The notes under the pieces were generated by a model. The model saw nothing but the letters and a program-made list of their open reading frames with translations. It ran no database searches and was not told the origin of the DNA. A DNA stretch of 64,000 nt from Gallionella sp. (GTDB lineage: Bacteria > Pseudomonadota > Gammaproteobacteria > Burkholderiales > Gallionellaceae), in assembly GCA_030652475.1 (NCBI GenBank), contig JAUSAO010000045.1, positions 1-64,000 on the forward strand. Reading direction: 5' to 3'. Made by a program: the position numbers and the translations under genes. Below, piece by piece: positions 35,273 to 43,767 of this stretch. Every line of letters begins with the position of its first letter. Positions within the stretch are counted from its first letter, which is position 1.

Positions 35273-35520
35273 CGATTCAGGCATTGCCTGTTATGCCGAA
35301 CAGATGTGCATGGCGGGAGGAAATCGGCAAAGCGCTTGAGTCAGATGCCGATGGTTGCGTTTAAGGTTGCATAAACACCGCCACGCAGGTGGGCGATGCA
35401 AACTGTCAACTATATTGCGCTACAGTTTTAGTGCTGCTACGAGTTGCTGACGGTTATATTTTGACGCTCAGGCGACAGAACGCTTCGGCTATCCGCAATT
35501 TGATGAATCATTACCCGGTT

Positions 35521-35775
35521 CTATTCTTTGGATTTGCGCACAGAATTTTCAATCTTCAATCCAGTACGTTTAAATCGTGATATTGCCTTGATAATATCAC
35601 CAACGGATACACTATTTAATTTCGCGGCATTTTCAATGGCGGCAATAGCCGTAGTGATACCGTAGCTCTCTTTGGTAAGCTTGACTTCTTTGGGTGCGGA
35701 GGATTCTTGTTTAAGTTTTTGAATCTGTGCTTCCAGAGCAGCAATGCGCTCTTCCTTGGTTCTACGTGCTGTCAT
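35521..35775 (-). CDS. Small coiled-coil protein, unknown
   Basis: 84 aa from the ATG at 35775, which has GGAG upstream; the frame continues much further but into antisense integrase sequence. Residues 6-27 (TKEERIAALEAQIQKLKQES) form a clear coiled coil, followed by a basic linker and a helical tail (ENAAKLNSVSVGDIIKAISR). The AAKLNSVSVGDIIKA segment could be a DNA- or protein-binding helix pair. No family recognised. The gene lies at the edge of a decayed island between der and tRNA-Ser and may be cargo. Confidence 0.55.
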   Translation of the reverse strand: MTARRTKEERIAALEAQIQKLKQESSAPKEVKLTKESYGITTAIAAIENAAKLNSVSVGDIIKAISRFKRTGLKIENSVRKSKE

Positions 35776-35856
35776 TTTAATTCTCCATAATGATAGGTTG
35801 CTTAATCTATTGATTCTAACAAACAAGTCGCGTTGTAACATATTTTTTGACGAAAT

Positions 35857-36159
35857 GTGTCTGAAGCAGAAATGACTGGCAAGGTACCCCCCGTGGAACG
35901 CATGCCCATTTATCATGCCTTTATGGCTGCCGTTAGACGCGCGGAAATTGAGAATTTTACTTTTCACGTTCTCCGACACGAAGCCCTGTCGCGGCTCGTA
36001 GAGCGGTGTGATTTGTCCGCACTTGAAATTGTATCCGTGTCTGGTCGCAAGACTTTGCAGATGCTTAAACACTACACCCATCTCCAGGTCGAAAAGTTGG
36101 CGGTCAAGCTGTGCTGGCGTCACTGTATTGAGCAGGGTCGACACGCGCGGATTCAATAA
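35857..36159 (+). pseudogene. Tyrosine integrase, C-terminal remnant
   Basis: About 100 codons reading as the C-terminal catalytic part of a phage-type integrase: FTFHVLRHEALSRLVE (His-x-x-Arg box), LEIVSVSGRKTLQMLKHYTH with the nucleophile Tyr, then a terminal helix. The first catalytic Arg and the N-terminal domains are absent, and the usual His of the GHKTLQML motif is Arg. It has no proper start. It marks the left side of a decayed island whose right side also holds integrase debris (37629-37895). Confidence 0.75.
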
Positions 36160-36232
36160 ATCTGCTAGATGTGAAATATTGATGTAGTATTCATTCATTA
36201 TCAATTCATTAGTGTTGGCAAAATAATCGAAA

Positions 36233-36255
36233 ATGACTGTTTCAGATACCGTCAT
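36233..36255. promoter_or_regulatory. Candidate operator palindrome at the toxin start
   Basis: 23 nt, ATGACTGTTTCAGATACCGTCAT, symmetric about its centre at 18 of 22 positions. It overlaps the first codons of the YjjJ/HipA-like gene, whose own N-terminal HTH could bind it for autorepression. Confidence 0.4.
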
Positions 36256-37609
36256 GAAATTGCTGATGGAAGGTCCGCAGCCCGCAAAAGCCCTGTACGA
36301 AAGGCTGGATGTTAGTCAGCCTACGCTGTCACGATTGATTGCCCAGTTGGGCGTATCCATTCTAAGATTCGGTAAAGCACGTCAGTCGCAATACGCTTTG
36401 CGGCGCAAAATCGGTGCTCTTAGCACCTTTCCGCTCTATCGCGTCAGCGAATCCGGTGAGTTGCAGCAATGGGGGGCACTTCATCCGATTATGCCCGAAG
36501 GTTATCTGGTCGAAACTTGGGTAACGGCAAGCAATGAAACAAGGGCGGATATCCATTCTGGCTTGCCCTGGTATTTACAGGATATGCGCCCACAAGGCTT
36601 TCTGGGGCGTTCTTTCGCCCGCTTTCATGGGCCGATGTTGGGCTTGCCTGCCGATCCGAGTCGCTGGAGTGACGATCAGGCACTGCTAGCACTAGCCAAC
36701 ACCGGATATGACACTCCCGGCAATTTGTTGGTCGGAGAGGAGTCGGCAGCCCATTTTCAAACCAGCGTGCTTTTTGCACGGCAGGAAGAAACATTTAAGC
36801 CTGTGCCGGCAGCGCAGCGCTTGCAGCAGTATCCGCAATTGGCCAAGCAGGCTTTGGCCGGCGAGGTGGTGGGTTCTTCGGCTGGGGGGGAGCAACCCAA
36901 GTTCAACGTCGAAATTCTGTCTGATGGCCAGTCGCGACACGTCATGGTGAAATTCACCGCGCCTCAGGATAATGCCGCCACGCTACGCTGGCGCAGTCTG
37001 CTGATCTGCGAACACTTAGCCTTCAAGGTGTTGGCTGAGTCTTTTCCGTGTAGCGAAAGTGAATTATTGAGTGTCAAAGTGGATTGCTCCCCGCAGCTGT
37101 TTCTGGAGGTGTCCCGTTTCGACCGGGTTGGCTCGCAGGGCAGGAGAGGGGTGGTTACACTCAAGGCACTGGACGACGAATTAACCGGTTTAGCCACTGA
37201 CTGGCCTAAGGTCGCTACTGCACTGGTGCAGGCAGGAATACTGACTGAACCTGTCTATCAGCAAGTGCAGAAGCTATACACATTCGGCGTGCTGATCGGT
37301 AATGCCGATATGCATACCGGCAATCTGGCTTTCTTTGTCGATGACGTCACCAAAGCGTCCCCGGCATATAGCCTCGCGCCGGTGTATGACATGTTGCCCA
37401 TGTCGCTGGCGCCGCGTCCTTCAGGACAGATACCCGATGCCTTGTCACTGCCCAAAGTGGGGGTCAATCCGCCACTCGCCATCTGGAAGGAAATGTTGCC
37501 GCTGGCGGTGCGCTACTGGCAGCAAGTCGCAGCCCATCCCGATATGGCTGACGATGTGAAAGATATGGCACGAACACAGGCTGAGATATTGTCCCGCCCA
37601 TTAACTTAA
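36233..37609 (+). CDS. yjjJ: YjjJ/HipA-like kinase-fold toxin with N-terminal HTH
   Basis: 458 aa, close to E. coli YjjJ. The N-terminal ~60 residues form a winged helix (LYERLDVSQPTLSRLIAQLG), the place normally taken by a separate HipB antitoxin. The HipA-type domain follows: FLGRSFARFHGPMLGLP near 122, GSSAGGEQPKFNVEIL near 214 (ATP-binding region), VKFTAPQD, LEVSRFDRVG near 291, the catalytic IGNADMHTGN near 353 and APVYDMLPMS near 382. Catalytic Asp and Asn residues are present, so a Ser/Thr kinase is plausible. No separate antitoxin gene is seen. It lies between two integrase fragments in a decayed island. Confidence 0.85.
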   Translation: MTVSDTVMKLLMEGPQPAKALYERLDVSQPTLSRLIAQLGVSILRFGKARQSQYALRRKIGALSTFPLYRVSESGELQQWGALHPIMPEGYLVETWVTASNETRADIHSGLPWYLQDMRPQGFLGRSFARFHGPMLGLPADPSRWSDDQALLALANTGYDTPGNLLVGEESAAHFQTSVLFARQEETFKPVPAAQRLQQYPQLAKQALAGEVVGSSAGGEQPKFNVEILSDGQSRHVMVKFTAPQDNAATLRWRSLLICEHLAFKVLAESFPCSESELLSVKVDCSPQLFLEVSRFDRVGSQGRRGVVTLKALDDELTGLATDWPKVATALVQAGILTEPVYQQVQKLYTFGVLIGNADMHTGNLAFFVDDVTKASPAYSLAPVYDMLPMSLAPRPSGQIPDALSLPKVGVNPPLAIWKEMLPLAVRYWQQVAAHPDMADDVKDMARTQAEILSRPLT

Positions 37610-37628
37610 ACGGTGTATTTGCAAGCCA

Positions 37629-37895
37629 ATGAATAAATCCAAACTCAAAACCTACGCCCCGCAAGCCCGCCGTGATTTTATCGCTGCGGTAACCGCTCGC
37701 GCTAACCTGCTCGGTTTGTCTGAAAAGGGCGGCCAACTTGTGGCCGACCTGCTGCGTCACCACTCGTTGAACACCACAATGAGCTACGCCAAGCTCGACA
37801 CGCCGAAAGGAATGGTTTTCGCTCAATTAACGGTTCCCGTTTTGTTTCCGTTGCATATTTATTCGTTCTTTCCTCTGGTCGCCATTATCAAATAA
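37629..37895 (+). pseudogene. Chimeric scar: pglX-like 5' end joined to integrase fragment
   Basis: Codons 1-33 (NKSKLKTYAPQARRDFIAAV, TARANLLGLSE) read like the N-terminus of PglX, the adenine methyltransferase of BREX phage-defence systems. Without a stop the frame passes into KGGQLVADLLRHHSLNTTMS and YAKLD, the C-terminal box of a tyrosine integrase with its His and Tyr residues, then unrelated hydrophobic sequence. So a deletion has fused the two. Neither half can work. The reading implies that a BREX locus once stood here beside tRNA-Ser; assignment of the first part rests on a short match. Confidence 0.6.
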
Positions 37896-37990
37896 ATGCG
37901 TGAGGAAATTAAAACGGGAACAGTAAAGATGTATTGCTGGGTAGTTTAGCGTTATCTGTAGTTATCTGAGATAACGCTAAGCCATTGATT

Positions 37991-38081
37991 TGGCGGAGAA
38001 GGGGGGATTCGAACCCCCGTTGGGATATTATCCCAAACACGCTTTCCAGGCGTGCGACTTAAACCACTCATCCACCTCTCC
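37991..38081 (-). tRNA. tRNA-Ser(GGA)
   Basis: 91 nt including encoded CCA, with the long variable arm typical of tRNA-Ser. Acceptor arms GGAGAGG and CTTCTCC pair (one G-T), and the anticodon loop CTGGAAA gives GGA. Its 3' end faces the decayed island at 35.3-37.9 kb. Confidence 0.97.
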
Positions 38082-38130
38082 GAAGGGCGCGCAGAATAAA
38101 CCAGTTTGGCATTTACTGCAATCGGTATAT

Positions 38131-38904
38131 TCAGAAGTTATCCCGCCATATGCGTAATGCCGCGAATACGGCAGCCGGGATCGTGTCATTCAGGCCGTGC
38201 TGTTGCACGCGATGGATGATTGCGGGTTCGCTGCAGCGCAGGAAGGGGTTGGTGGCCTTTTCCAGTGCGATGGTGGAGGGGACGCTGGGGAGTCCGGAGT
38301 CACGCAGTTGTTGGGTGGCGGCGATGCGTTGTTGTACGGCGGGGTTGTCGGGTTCGCATAACAGGGAAAAGCGCAGATTGGACGCGGTGTATTCGTGGGA
38401 GCAGTACACCCGTGTGCTGCCGGGTAATCCGGAAAGACGTTGTAATGAGTGGTGCAGCTGTTCCAGCGTGCCCTCGAAGTTCCTGCCGCATCCCGCGCCA
38501 AACAGGACATCGCCGCAGAACAGGATTTCCGGTGCGGCGTTTGCTGCGAAGTAGGCGATGTGGTCATTCAGGTGGCCGGGTACTGCAATGATGTCAAACT
38601 GCAGACCGAATGCATCCAGATTCAGCTCCTCACCATCACGCAAATCATGGCTGATGTGCGGATTTTTTTCATGTCGTCGTCCATACACCGGCACGTTGTA
38701 TACTGCGCGCAATTGGGCGATGCCACCGATGTGGTCGTGATGACGATGGGTGCAGAGAATGGCGGCCAGCGTCAGCCCTTGTTCCGTAAGAAACTCCAGT
38801 ACGGGTATCGCATCACCGGGATCCACAACAACCGCCTGCTCGTCGTTGTGTATGGCCCAGATGTAGTTATCCTGCAGGGCGGGGATGGCGGTGATTTTGA
38901 ACAT
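38131..38904 (-). CDS. gloB: Hydroxyacylglutathione hydrolase (glyoxalase II)
   Basis: 257 aa, metallo-beta-lactamase fold. The metal site THRHHDHIGG is near residue 52, with further ligands in PGHLNDH near 109, the FCGDVLF Asp near 130 and the SHEYT His near 169. It hydrolyses S-lactoylglutathione to lactate and glutathione, the second step of methylglyoxal detoxification. The C-terminal helical glutathione-binding domain (NPFLRCSEPAI) is present. It diverges from the methyltransferase gene with 27 bp between the starts, an arrangement conserved in Betaproteobacteria. Confidence 0.95.
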   Translation of the reverse strand: MFKITAIPALQDNYIWAIHNDEQAVVVDPGDAIPVLEFLTEQGLTLAAILCTHRHHDHIGGIAQLRAVYNVPVYGRRHEKNPHISHDLRDGEELNLDAFGLQFDIIAVPGHLNDHIAYFAANAAPEILFCGDVLFGAGCGRNFEGTLEQLHHSLQRLSGLPGSTRVYCSHEYTASNLRFSLLCEPDNPAVQQRIAATQQLRDSGLPSVPSTIALEKATNPFLRCSEPAIIHRVQQHGLNDTIPAAVFAALRIWRDNF

Positions 38905-38931
38905 AAGTCCTGAGAGAATGGGAATTGAGTG

Positions 38932-39717
38932 ATGTCGGATTGTAAATCAACGGCGAAAAGTTTGAGCGTATGGTTTGCCACCGAGCAGGGTGGCTATGTG
39001 CTGGCGCGTGAGCAAGTCTGGTTTGATCATACGGTGAACGATATTTTTGGCTACAACGCGTTGCAACTGGGCTTGCCGGAGCATGATTTTTTACGCAACA
39101 GTCGTATTCCTTTACGCATTGCTGGCGCGGATCAGGCGGGTGCGACAGTACGGTTATGCGGCGCTGAGTTGCCGATTGCCTGTGGGTGTCTGGATCTTGT
39201 GTCACTGCCGCATATTCTTGAGTTCGCCGAATATCCACACCAGATTTTGCGCGAGGTGGAGCGGGTGCTGAGACCGGAAGGCAGTCTAATTATCAGTGGC
39301 TTCAATCCGCACAGTTTGTGGGGTTTGCACCGACTGTTGGGCAGACGTCGTGGTTACCCGTGGTGCGGTCATTTTATTGCGCTGTCGCGTCTGAAAGACT
39401 GGCTGGCCTTGTTGGGGTTTGAGGTGGTGGAAGATCACTTTGCCGCCTATGCGCCTCCTTTTTACCAAAAAAAATGGCTGGAACGTTGTGAATTTATGGA
39501 AGCGGCGGGTGAACGCTGGTGGGCGGTGAGTGGTGGTGTTTATTTTGTGCATGCGGTGAAGCGTGTGCCGGGTATGCGGCTGATTAAACCCAGATGGAAT
39601 GAGGGTCTGGTAAAGAAATTACTGCCGGCTACACCAAAACTGAATAACAAGATTCCGCAGCGTAACACTGTGGCCGAATGCACGAAAATGATCGGGCCGG
39701 ACGAAAACGACAAGTAA
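38932..39717 (+). CDS. SAM-dependent methyltransferase (class I, type 11)
   Basis: 261 aa from the ATG at 38932. It belongs to the methyltransferase family regularly placed between gloB and rnhA. The classical glycine-rich motif I is weak, reduced to the NDIFGYNALQLGL segment near 40; the acidic motif and LVSLPHILEFAEYPHQILRE near 94, then VLRPEGSLIISGFNPHSLWG near 119, are well kept. The substrate is unknown. The C-terminal ~40 residues are basic and low in structure. The poor motif I leaves some doubt about SAM binding, though it is common in this subgroup. Confidence 0.8.
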   Translation: MSDCKSTAKSLSVWFATEQGGYVLAREQVWFDHTVNDIFGYNALQLGLPEHDFLRNSRIPLRIAGADQAGATVRLCGAELPIACGCLDLVSLPHILEFAEYPHQILREVERVLRPEGSLIISGFNPHSLWGLHRLLGRRRGYPWCGHFIALSRLKDWLALLGFEVVEDHFAAYAPPFYQKKWLERCEFMEAAGERWWAVSGGVYFVHAVKRVPGMRLIKPRWNEGLVKKLLPATPKLNNKIPQRNTVAECTKMIGPDENDK

Positions 39718-39739
39718 TAACGATAGACAGGTTTAATAA

Positions 39740-40195
39740 ATGAATGAAGAAATTGTGGATATATACACTGACGGGGCGTGCAAGGGCAATCCCGGCGTGG
39801 GCGGCTGGGGTGCGTTGTTGCGGAGCAAGGGGAAGGAGCGCGAATTGTTCGGTGGCGAAGTGCATACCACCAACAACCGCATGGAAATGATGGGGGCGAT
39901 TTCGGCACTGGAAGCATTGACGCGGCGCTGTCACGTACGGCTGCATACCGACTCCAAATATGTGCATCAGGGCATCACCGTCTGGCTGGCCGGCTGGAAG
40001 CTGCGCGGCTGGAAGACGGCGGACAAGAAACCGGTCAAGAACGAGGATCTGTGGCGCAGGCTGGATGCACTTGCGGCGCAACACGAAATCGAATGGTTGT
40101 GGGTCAAGGGGCACGCCGGACATGTGGAGAATGAGCGTGCCGATGTGCTGGCCAACAGAGGCGTGGAAATGATTCAAGGACAGAGCAATGCGTAA
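39740..40195 (+). CDS. rnhA: Ribonuclease HI
   Basis: 151 aa. Cleaves the RNA strand of RNA-DNA hybrids. The catalytic residues are in [16 protein letters not shown] (Asp ~10), NRMEMMGAI (Glu ~48), HTDSKYV (Asp ~70) and the [15 protein letters not shown] end (His and Asp). Full family length. It overlaps dnaQ by 8 nt; the rnhA-dnaQ pair is standard in proteobacteria. Confidence 0.97.
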   Translation: MNEEIVDIYTDGACKGNPGVGGWGALLRSKGKERELFGGEVHTTNNRMEMMGAISALEALTRRCHVRLHTDSKYVHQGITVWLAGWKLRGWKTADKKPVKNEDLWRRLDALAAQHEIEWLWVKGHAGHVENERADVLANRGVEMIQGQSNA

Positions 40196-40889
40196 GATCG
40201 TACTCGATACCGAAACAACCGGACTGGACCCCAGACGCGGCCACAGGATCATAGAGATAGCCGCGATTGAGCTGGATGGGCGCAAAGTCTCCAAACGGCA
40301 TTTCCATCATTATCTGGATCCTGAACGTGAAGTGGATGAGGAGGCCGCTCGCGTACACGGTTTTACCTGGGATATGCTCAAAGGCAGAACCAAGTTTGCC
40401 GACATCGCGAGCAGCTTTCTGGAATTCATTGAAGGTGCAGAATTGATGGCGCATAACGCGCCATTCGACATGAGTTTTATCAACAACGAACTGCGCTTGC
40501 TGAATCTGCCGCCCCTGCAAAATCCGGTAGTCGATACGCTCAAGCTGGCGCGTGAAATGCATCCCGGAAAGAAGAACGGTCTGGATGCCCTGTGCAGCCG
40601 TTATGAGATAGACAACACGCATCGCGCACTGCACGGTGCGTTGCTGGATACCGAACTGCTCGCCGAAGTGTATTTCGCGATGACGCGCGGACAGGAGAGT
40701 CTGCTTGGTGATGACACGGCCACGGTAATCCGTCAGCCTGCCGTACTGAGCACGGATGCATCGCGTCCCAGGTTGCGGGTATTACAGCCCGGCGCTGATG
40801 AGTTGGCTGTCCACGCACAACAACTGATAGATATAGACAAGGCCAGCAAGGGTGCCTGCTTGTGGACGCAGCTGGAAGGCGCGGCATGA
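40188..40889 (+). CDS. dnaQ: DNA polymerase III subunit epsilon
   Basis: 233 aa. The 3'-5' proofreading exonuclease of the replicase. Exo [20 protein letters not shown] near residue 6, Exo [16 protein letters not shown] near 89, and Exo III with [19 protein letters not shown] near 146 are intact (DEDDh type). The C-terminal segment that binds the polymerase alpha subunit is present. It overlaps rnhA, and its stop overlaps the start of a broken hydrolase gene (ATGA). Confidence 0.96.
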   Translation: MRKIVLDTETTGLDPRRGHRIIEIAAIELDGRKVSKRHFHHYLDPEREVDEEAARVHGFTWDMLKGRTKFADIASSFLEFIEGAELMAHNAPFDMSFINNELRLLNLPPLQNPVVDTLKLAREMHPGKKNGLDALCSRYEIDNTHRALHGALLDTELLAEVYFAMTRGQESLLGDDTATVIRQPAVLSTDASRPRLRVLQPGADELAVHAQQLIDIDKASKGACLWTQLEGAA

Positions 40890-41493
40890 CTAGCTGGACA
40901 CGGCGTGTTGCGGTTACTTTGGGTGTCGTGTTGTTACTGTATGCAGCCGCATGCGGCTATATGTGGGCCACCCAGATGGAGCAGGTATTTGAGCCCACGG
41001 CCGACTGGCAAACCACGCCGGATCGCATGGGCATGAAATATGATGCATTGCGCATTCTGGCAAATATTTGATCAAGCAACGCGGTAGTCAGCCGGGAAAA
41101 ACTTTTATTTATGGACATTCGCTGGGCGGGACGATTGCGATCGACCTCGCGGTGCACCATCCGGAGGCGGCGGGGCTGATCACCGAAAGCACGTTTACTT
41201 CGATGCAGGCGATGGGTGAGCGGGATTACGCTTTTCTGCCGATAGCTTATTTGCTTCATCAGCGTTTCGCCTCCTTGCAAAAAGTGCCGCAACTTAAAAT
41301 ACCGGTGCTGTTCATTCACGGCACATAGGATAAAAAAGTACCTGTTGCGATGGCCAGTGAACTTTATGCTGCCGCACCCAGACCCGCCACGCTGCTGCTG
41401 ATCGAAGGCGGAGAGCACAACAACAGTGGTGCTATCGGCTGGGTCGAATATCGCAGTGCGCTGTCTGCTTTCATCAAGCAAAACGCACGCTGA
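40886..41493 (+). pseudogene. Alpha/beta hydrolase (BEM46-like), degraded
   Basis: The ATG overlapping the dnaQ stop begins a normal N-terminal membrane anchor (VTLGVVLLLYAAACGYMW) and EQVFEPTADWQTTP, typical of this hydrolase family. After MKYDALRI about 60 codons are missing and the frame shifts; the protein resumes at YLIKQRGSQPGK, then FIYGHSLGGTIAIDLA with the nucleophile Ser. A TAG at 41326 interrupts HGT-DKKVP, where the family has a codon before the catalytic Asp. The end IEGGEHNN with the His follows in frame to 41493. One deletion with frameshift plus one nonsense change make it inactive. Confidence 0.85.
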
Positions 41494-41614
41494 GTTAAAA
41501 AAGACCATATAATCCGCAGATTACGCAGAATAAAACACGCTTTTGGCGTCAATTTGTCCAGCACCCTCAATAATCAACCAGAAAGACGCCCGCTCAGGGC
41601 TGTACGGAACAACC

Positions 41615-42826
41615 ATGAAATCAGATGTCATCATTATCGGTTCGGGCGCAGCAGGCCTGATGTGTGCACTCCAGGCCGGCCTGCGCGGCCGCTCAGTGGT
41701 CTTGCTCGATCACGCCAAGAAGCTGGCGGAAAAAATCCGCATCTCCGGCGGCGGGCATTGCAACTTCACCAATATCAACACTCGGCCGGAGAATTTTATT
41801 TCCGCAAATCCGCATTTTTGTCGCTCGGCATTGGCACGCTACACGCCGAATGATTTCATTGCGCTGCTGCAAAAGCACAATATCGGCTTCCACGAAAAAA
41901 CGCTGGGTCAATTGTTCTGCGATGACGAGTCCGAAGTGATTATTGCCATGTTGCGCAGCGAATGCGATGCGGCAGGGGTTAAGCGCTTCATGAGCTGCGA
42001 TATCGAAGAAATTAAACATACGCCTTACGCTGCGGATGCGGATGCGGGTATCGGCAAGAAGGCGAAGTTTTATGTGAGCACCTCGCGCGGTGAATTCGAG
42101 GCGGTATCGCTGGTGATCGCCACCGGCGGCCTGTCCATACCCAAGACGGGTGCGACACCTTACGGTTATCACGTTGCCGAACAGTTCGGCGTGCCGATCA
42201 CCAAGCTCAAGGCAGGGCTGGTGCCGCTGACCTTCGCACCGGATGAATGGAAGCCGTATGCGGACCTGACCGGCGTTTCGTTCCCGGCCATCGTCACCAC
42301 CGGCAAGCAGTCATTTCGCGAAGACTTGCTGGTCACGCATCGCGGCTTAAGCGGCCCGGTGATCTTGCAGGCCTCTTCCTATTGGCAGCCGGGCGAGGCG
42401 CTGCATATCAATTTGTTGCCCGATCTGGATATGGTGAGCGTGCTCGATGAGCACAAGACCAGCAAAAAACAGCTCTCCAATTTTCTGACGCAATGGTTCC
42501 CGAAGAGCTTTTCAGATGTATGGTGCGAAGATAATAATGCTTTTGAAAACAAACCATTGAATCAATATAATGATAAGCAACGTAAAGTCATCGCAGCGCA
42601 GTTGCACGACTGGCAGGTGACGCCGTCCGGCACCATGGGCTATACCAAGGCCGAGGTTACCTGCGGCGGTATCGATACTCAGGCGCTGTCCTCCAAGACC
42701 ATGGAATGCAACGATGTTCCGGGTCTGTATTTCATCGGCGAAGTGGTGGATGTGACCGGGCAACTGGGTGGCTACAATTTCCAGTGGGCCTGGGCTTCCG
42801 GCTACGCTGCGGGTCAGGCGGTATAA
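41615..42826 (+). CDS. Flavoprotein, HI0933/BaiN-like NAD(P)/FAD oxidoreductase
   Basis: 403 aa from the ATG at 41615; 24 upstream in-frame codons are not family sequence. The FAD-binding GSGAAGLMCALQAGLRG is at residues ~9-26, followed by KIRISGGGHCNFTN near 45 (family signature), an ATGGLSIPKTG segment near 168, LLVTHRGLSGPVILQ near 235, and a final GEVVDVTGQLGGYNFQWAW with the second FAD contact. The family is widespread; members have been linked to bile-acid reduction in gut bacteria, but the usual function is unknown. The gene is followed by a small membrane protein after 2 nt. Confidence 0.9.
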   Translation: MKSDVIIIGSGAAGLMCALQAGLRGRSVVLLDHAKKLAEKIRISGGGHCNFTNINTRPENFISANPHFCRSALARYTPNDFIALLQKHNIGFHEKTLGQLFCDDESEVIIAMLRSECDAAGVKRFMSCDIEEIKHTPYAADADAGIGKKAKFYVSTSRGEFEAVSLVIATGGLSIPKTGATPYGYHVAEQFGVPITKLKAGLVPLTFAPDEWKPYADLTGVSFPAIVTTGKQSFREDLLVTHRGLSGPVILQASSYWQPGEALHINLLPDLDMVSVLDEHKTSKKQLSNFLTQWFPKSFSDVWCEDNNAFENKPLNQYNDKQRKVIAAQLHDWQVTPSGTMGYTKAEVTCGGIDTQALSSKTMECNDVPGLYFIGEVVDVTGQLGGYNFQWAWASGYAAGQAV

Positions 42827-42828
42827 AT

Positions 42829-43146
42829 ATGGCACGCCTGCTGATCTCCAGTTCGCCCAGCCTGCCAGGCAGGATCATAGGGCTGATCGTCACTGCCGCC
42901 CTGATTGTGCTGGGGCTGATGTTTTCGATGGTGCTGATCGCGCTCATCGCGGTCGTCGGATTGATCGCAGGGGGTTATCTGTGGTGGAAGACCCGCACGC
43001 TGCGCAAACAGATGCGCGAACACCAGCAGTCAATGCGGGGGGCGGCAAACGATGCGGACGCATTCAAGGGCGAGGTCTTTGAGGGCGAGATCATCGAAGG
43101 CGAAGTGATTTGCAAGGTTGTGAGTCTGGAAGAGAACAGGCGCTGA
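42829..43146 (+). CDS. Small membrane protein with repeated GEV/GEI tail
   Basis: 105 aa from the ATG at 42829, 2 nt after the flavoprotein stop. Two adjacent hydrophobic segments at ~15-50 (IIGLIVTAALIVLGLMF, then IALIAVVGLIAGGYLWW) form a membrane hairpin. A basic stretch (KTRTLRKQMREHQQ) and an acidic tail follow, in which a five-residue unit repeats: KGEVF, EGEII, EGEVI (about residues 82-96). No function is known. The tail may form a short beta-structure for protein contacts. Confidence 0.7.
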   Translation: MARLLISSSPSLPGRIIGLIVTAALIVLGLMFSMVLIALIAVVGLIAGGYLWWKTRTLRKQMREHQQSMRGAANDADAFKGEVFEGEIIEGEVICKVVSLEENRR

Positions 43147-43191
43147 TCGTTATTATTCGGGGATCGGTATTGTTTCCATACGCAACCATTT

Positions 43192-43767
43192 TCATGCCGG
43201 ACCGAAATTCATTCCTATCGACAGGCGTCTTTCGTCGCTTTGGTTGCTGCTCACCGAGTGCAAGACTGCGGGAGCAAAAAATACGAACATGCCGGATTCC
43301 GGTGTAACTTCTGTTTGACTGTGGCGGTCATGGATGATCAGGCTTCCCGACCTTTCAGGAACATTAATGTAATAGACAGCCGATAGAAGTTCGTCGTATT
43401 CGTCGTGGTCATGCTTGCTCGTGGACTGCCCCGGCCCCATGTCATTAAACCAGAATCCACGTTTTAATGCCTGTTCCGGCAATCCCAGCAGATTCGCTGC
43501 AAAAATTGTTGCCTGCGTCAGCACCTGCACGAGTGCGGGGATGCGCTCATGATCGAGATACAGGTTCTCAAAGCGCCCGCCGAAAAAATGGCTGCGTCGC
43601 AGTATATCCTGATCCCGCAAGCTGCCATAGCCGTCCATGATTTGCCGATTGATTGCCTCGGCCTCTGGAAGAAAGCCGATGTGTATGCTTGAGTTCTGTG
43701 TGAGCGTCGAAGTCATTTGCATATTTGCAGCGGTTATTAACGAGGCGTGTTCATTCTTTGTCATCAT
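43192..43767 (-). CDS. Putative 2-oxoglutarate/Fe(II) oxygenase
   Basis: 191 aa (the second codon is also ATG). The C-terminal half has a double-stranded beta-helix pattern: TSKHDHDEYDELLSAVYYIN with a His-x-Asp pair near 121, ERSGSLIIHD, FVFFAPAVLHSVSSNQS with the distal His near 172, and the 2-oxoglutarate-binding Arg in ERRLSIGMNFGP near 182. This is the family often annotated as a 2OG-Fe(II) oxygenase of unknown substrate. It overlaps the upstream phosphohexomutase gene by 17 nt, so the two are cotranscribed. Confidence 0.75.
   Translation of the reverse strand: MMTKNEHASLITAANMQMTSTLTQNSSIHIGFLPEAEAINRQIMDGYGSLRDQDILRRSHFFGGRFENLYLDHERIPALVQVLTQATIFAANLLGLPEQALKRGFWFNDMGPGQSTSKHDHDEYDELLSAVYYINVPERSGSLIIHDRHSQTEVTPESGMFVFFAPAVLHSVSSNQSDERRLSIGMNFGPA

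Noticed and set aside
35273-35520. Attachment repeat of the decayed island matching the tRNA-Ser 3' end
   Set aside because: I looked for a copy of the tRNA-Ser 3' sequence on the der side and found none, so the island boundary stays undefined.
35776-36255. N-terminal extension of the small coiled-coil gene (frame open for 244 codons)
   Set aside because: The extension is antisense to the integrase remnant and the toxin start; the ATG at 35775 has its own good ribosome site.
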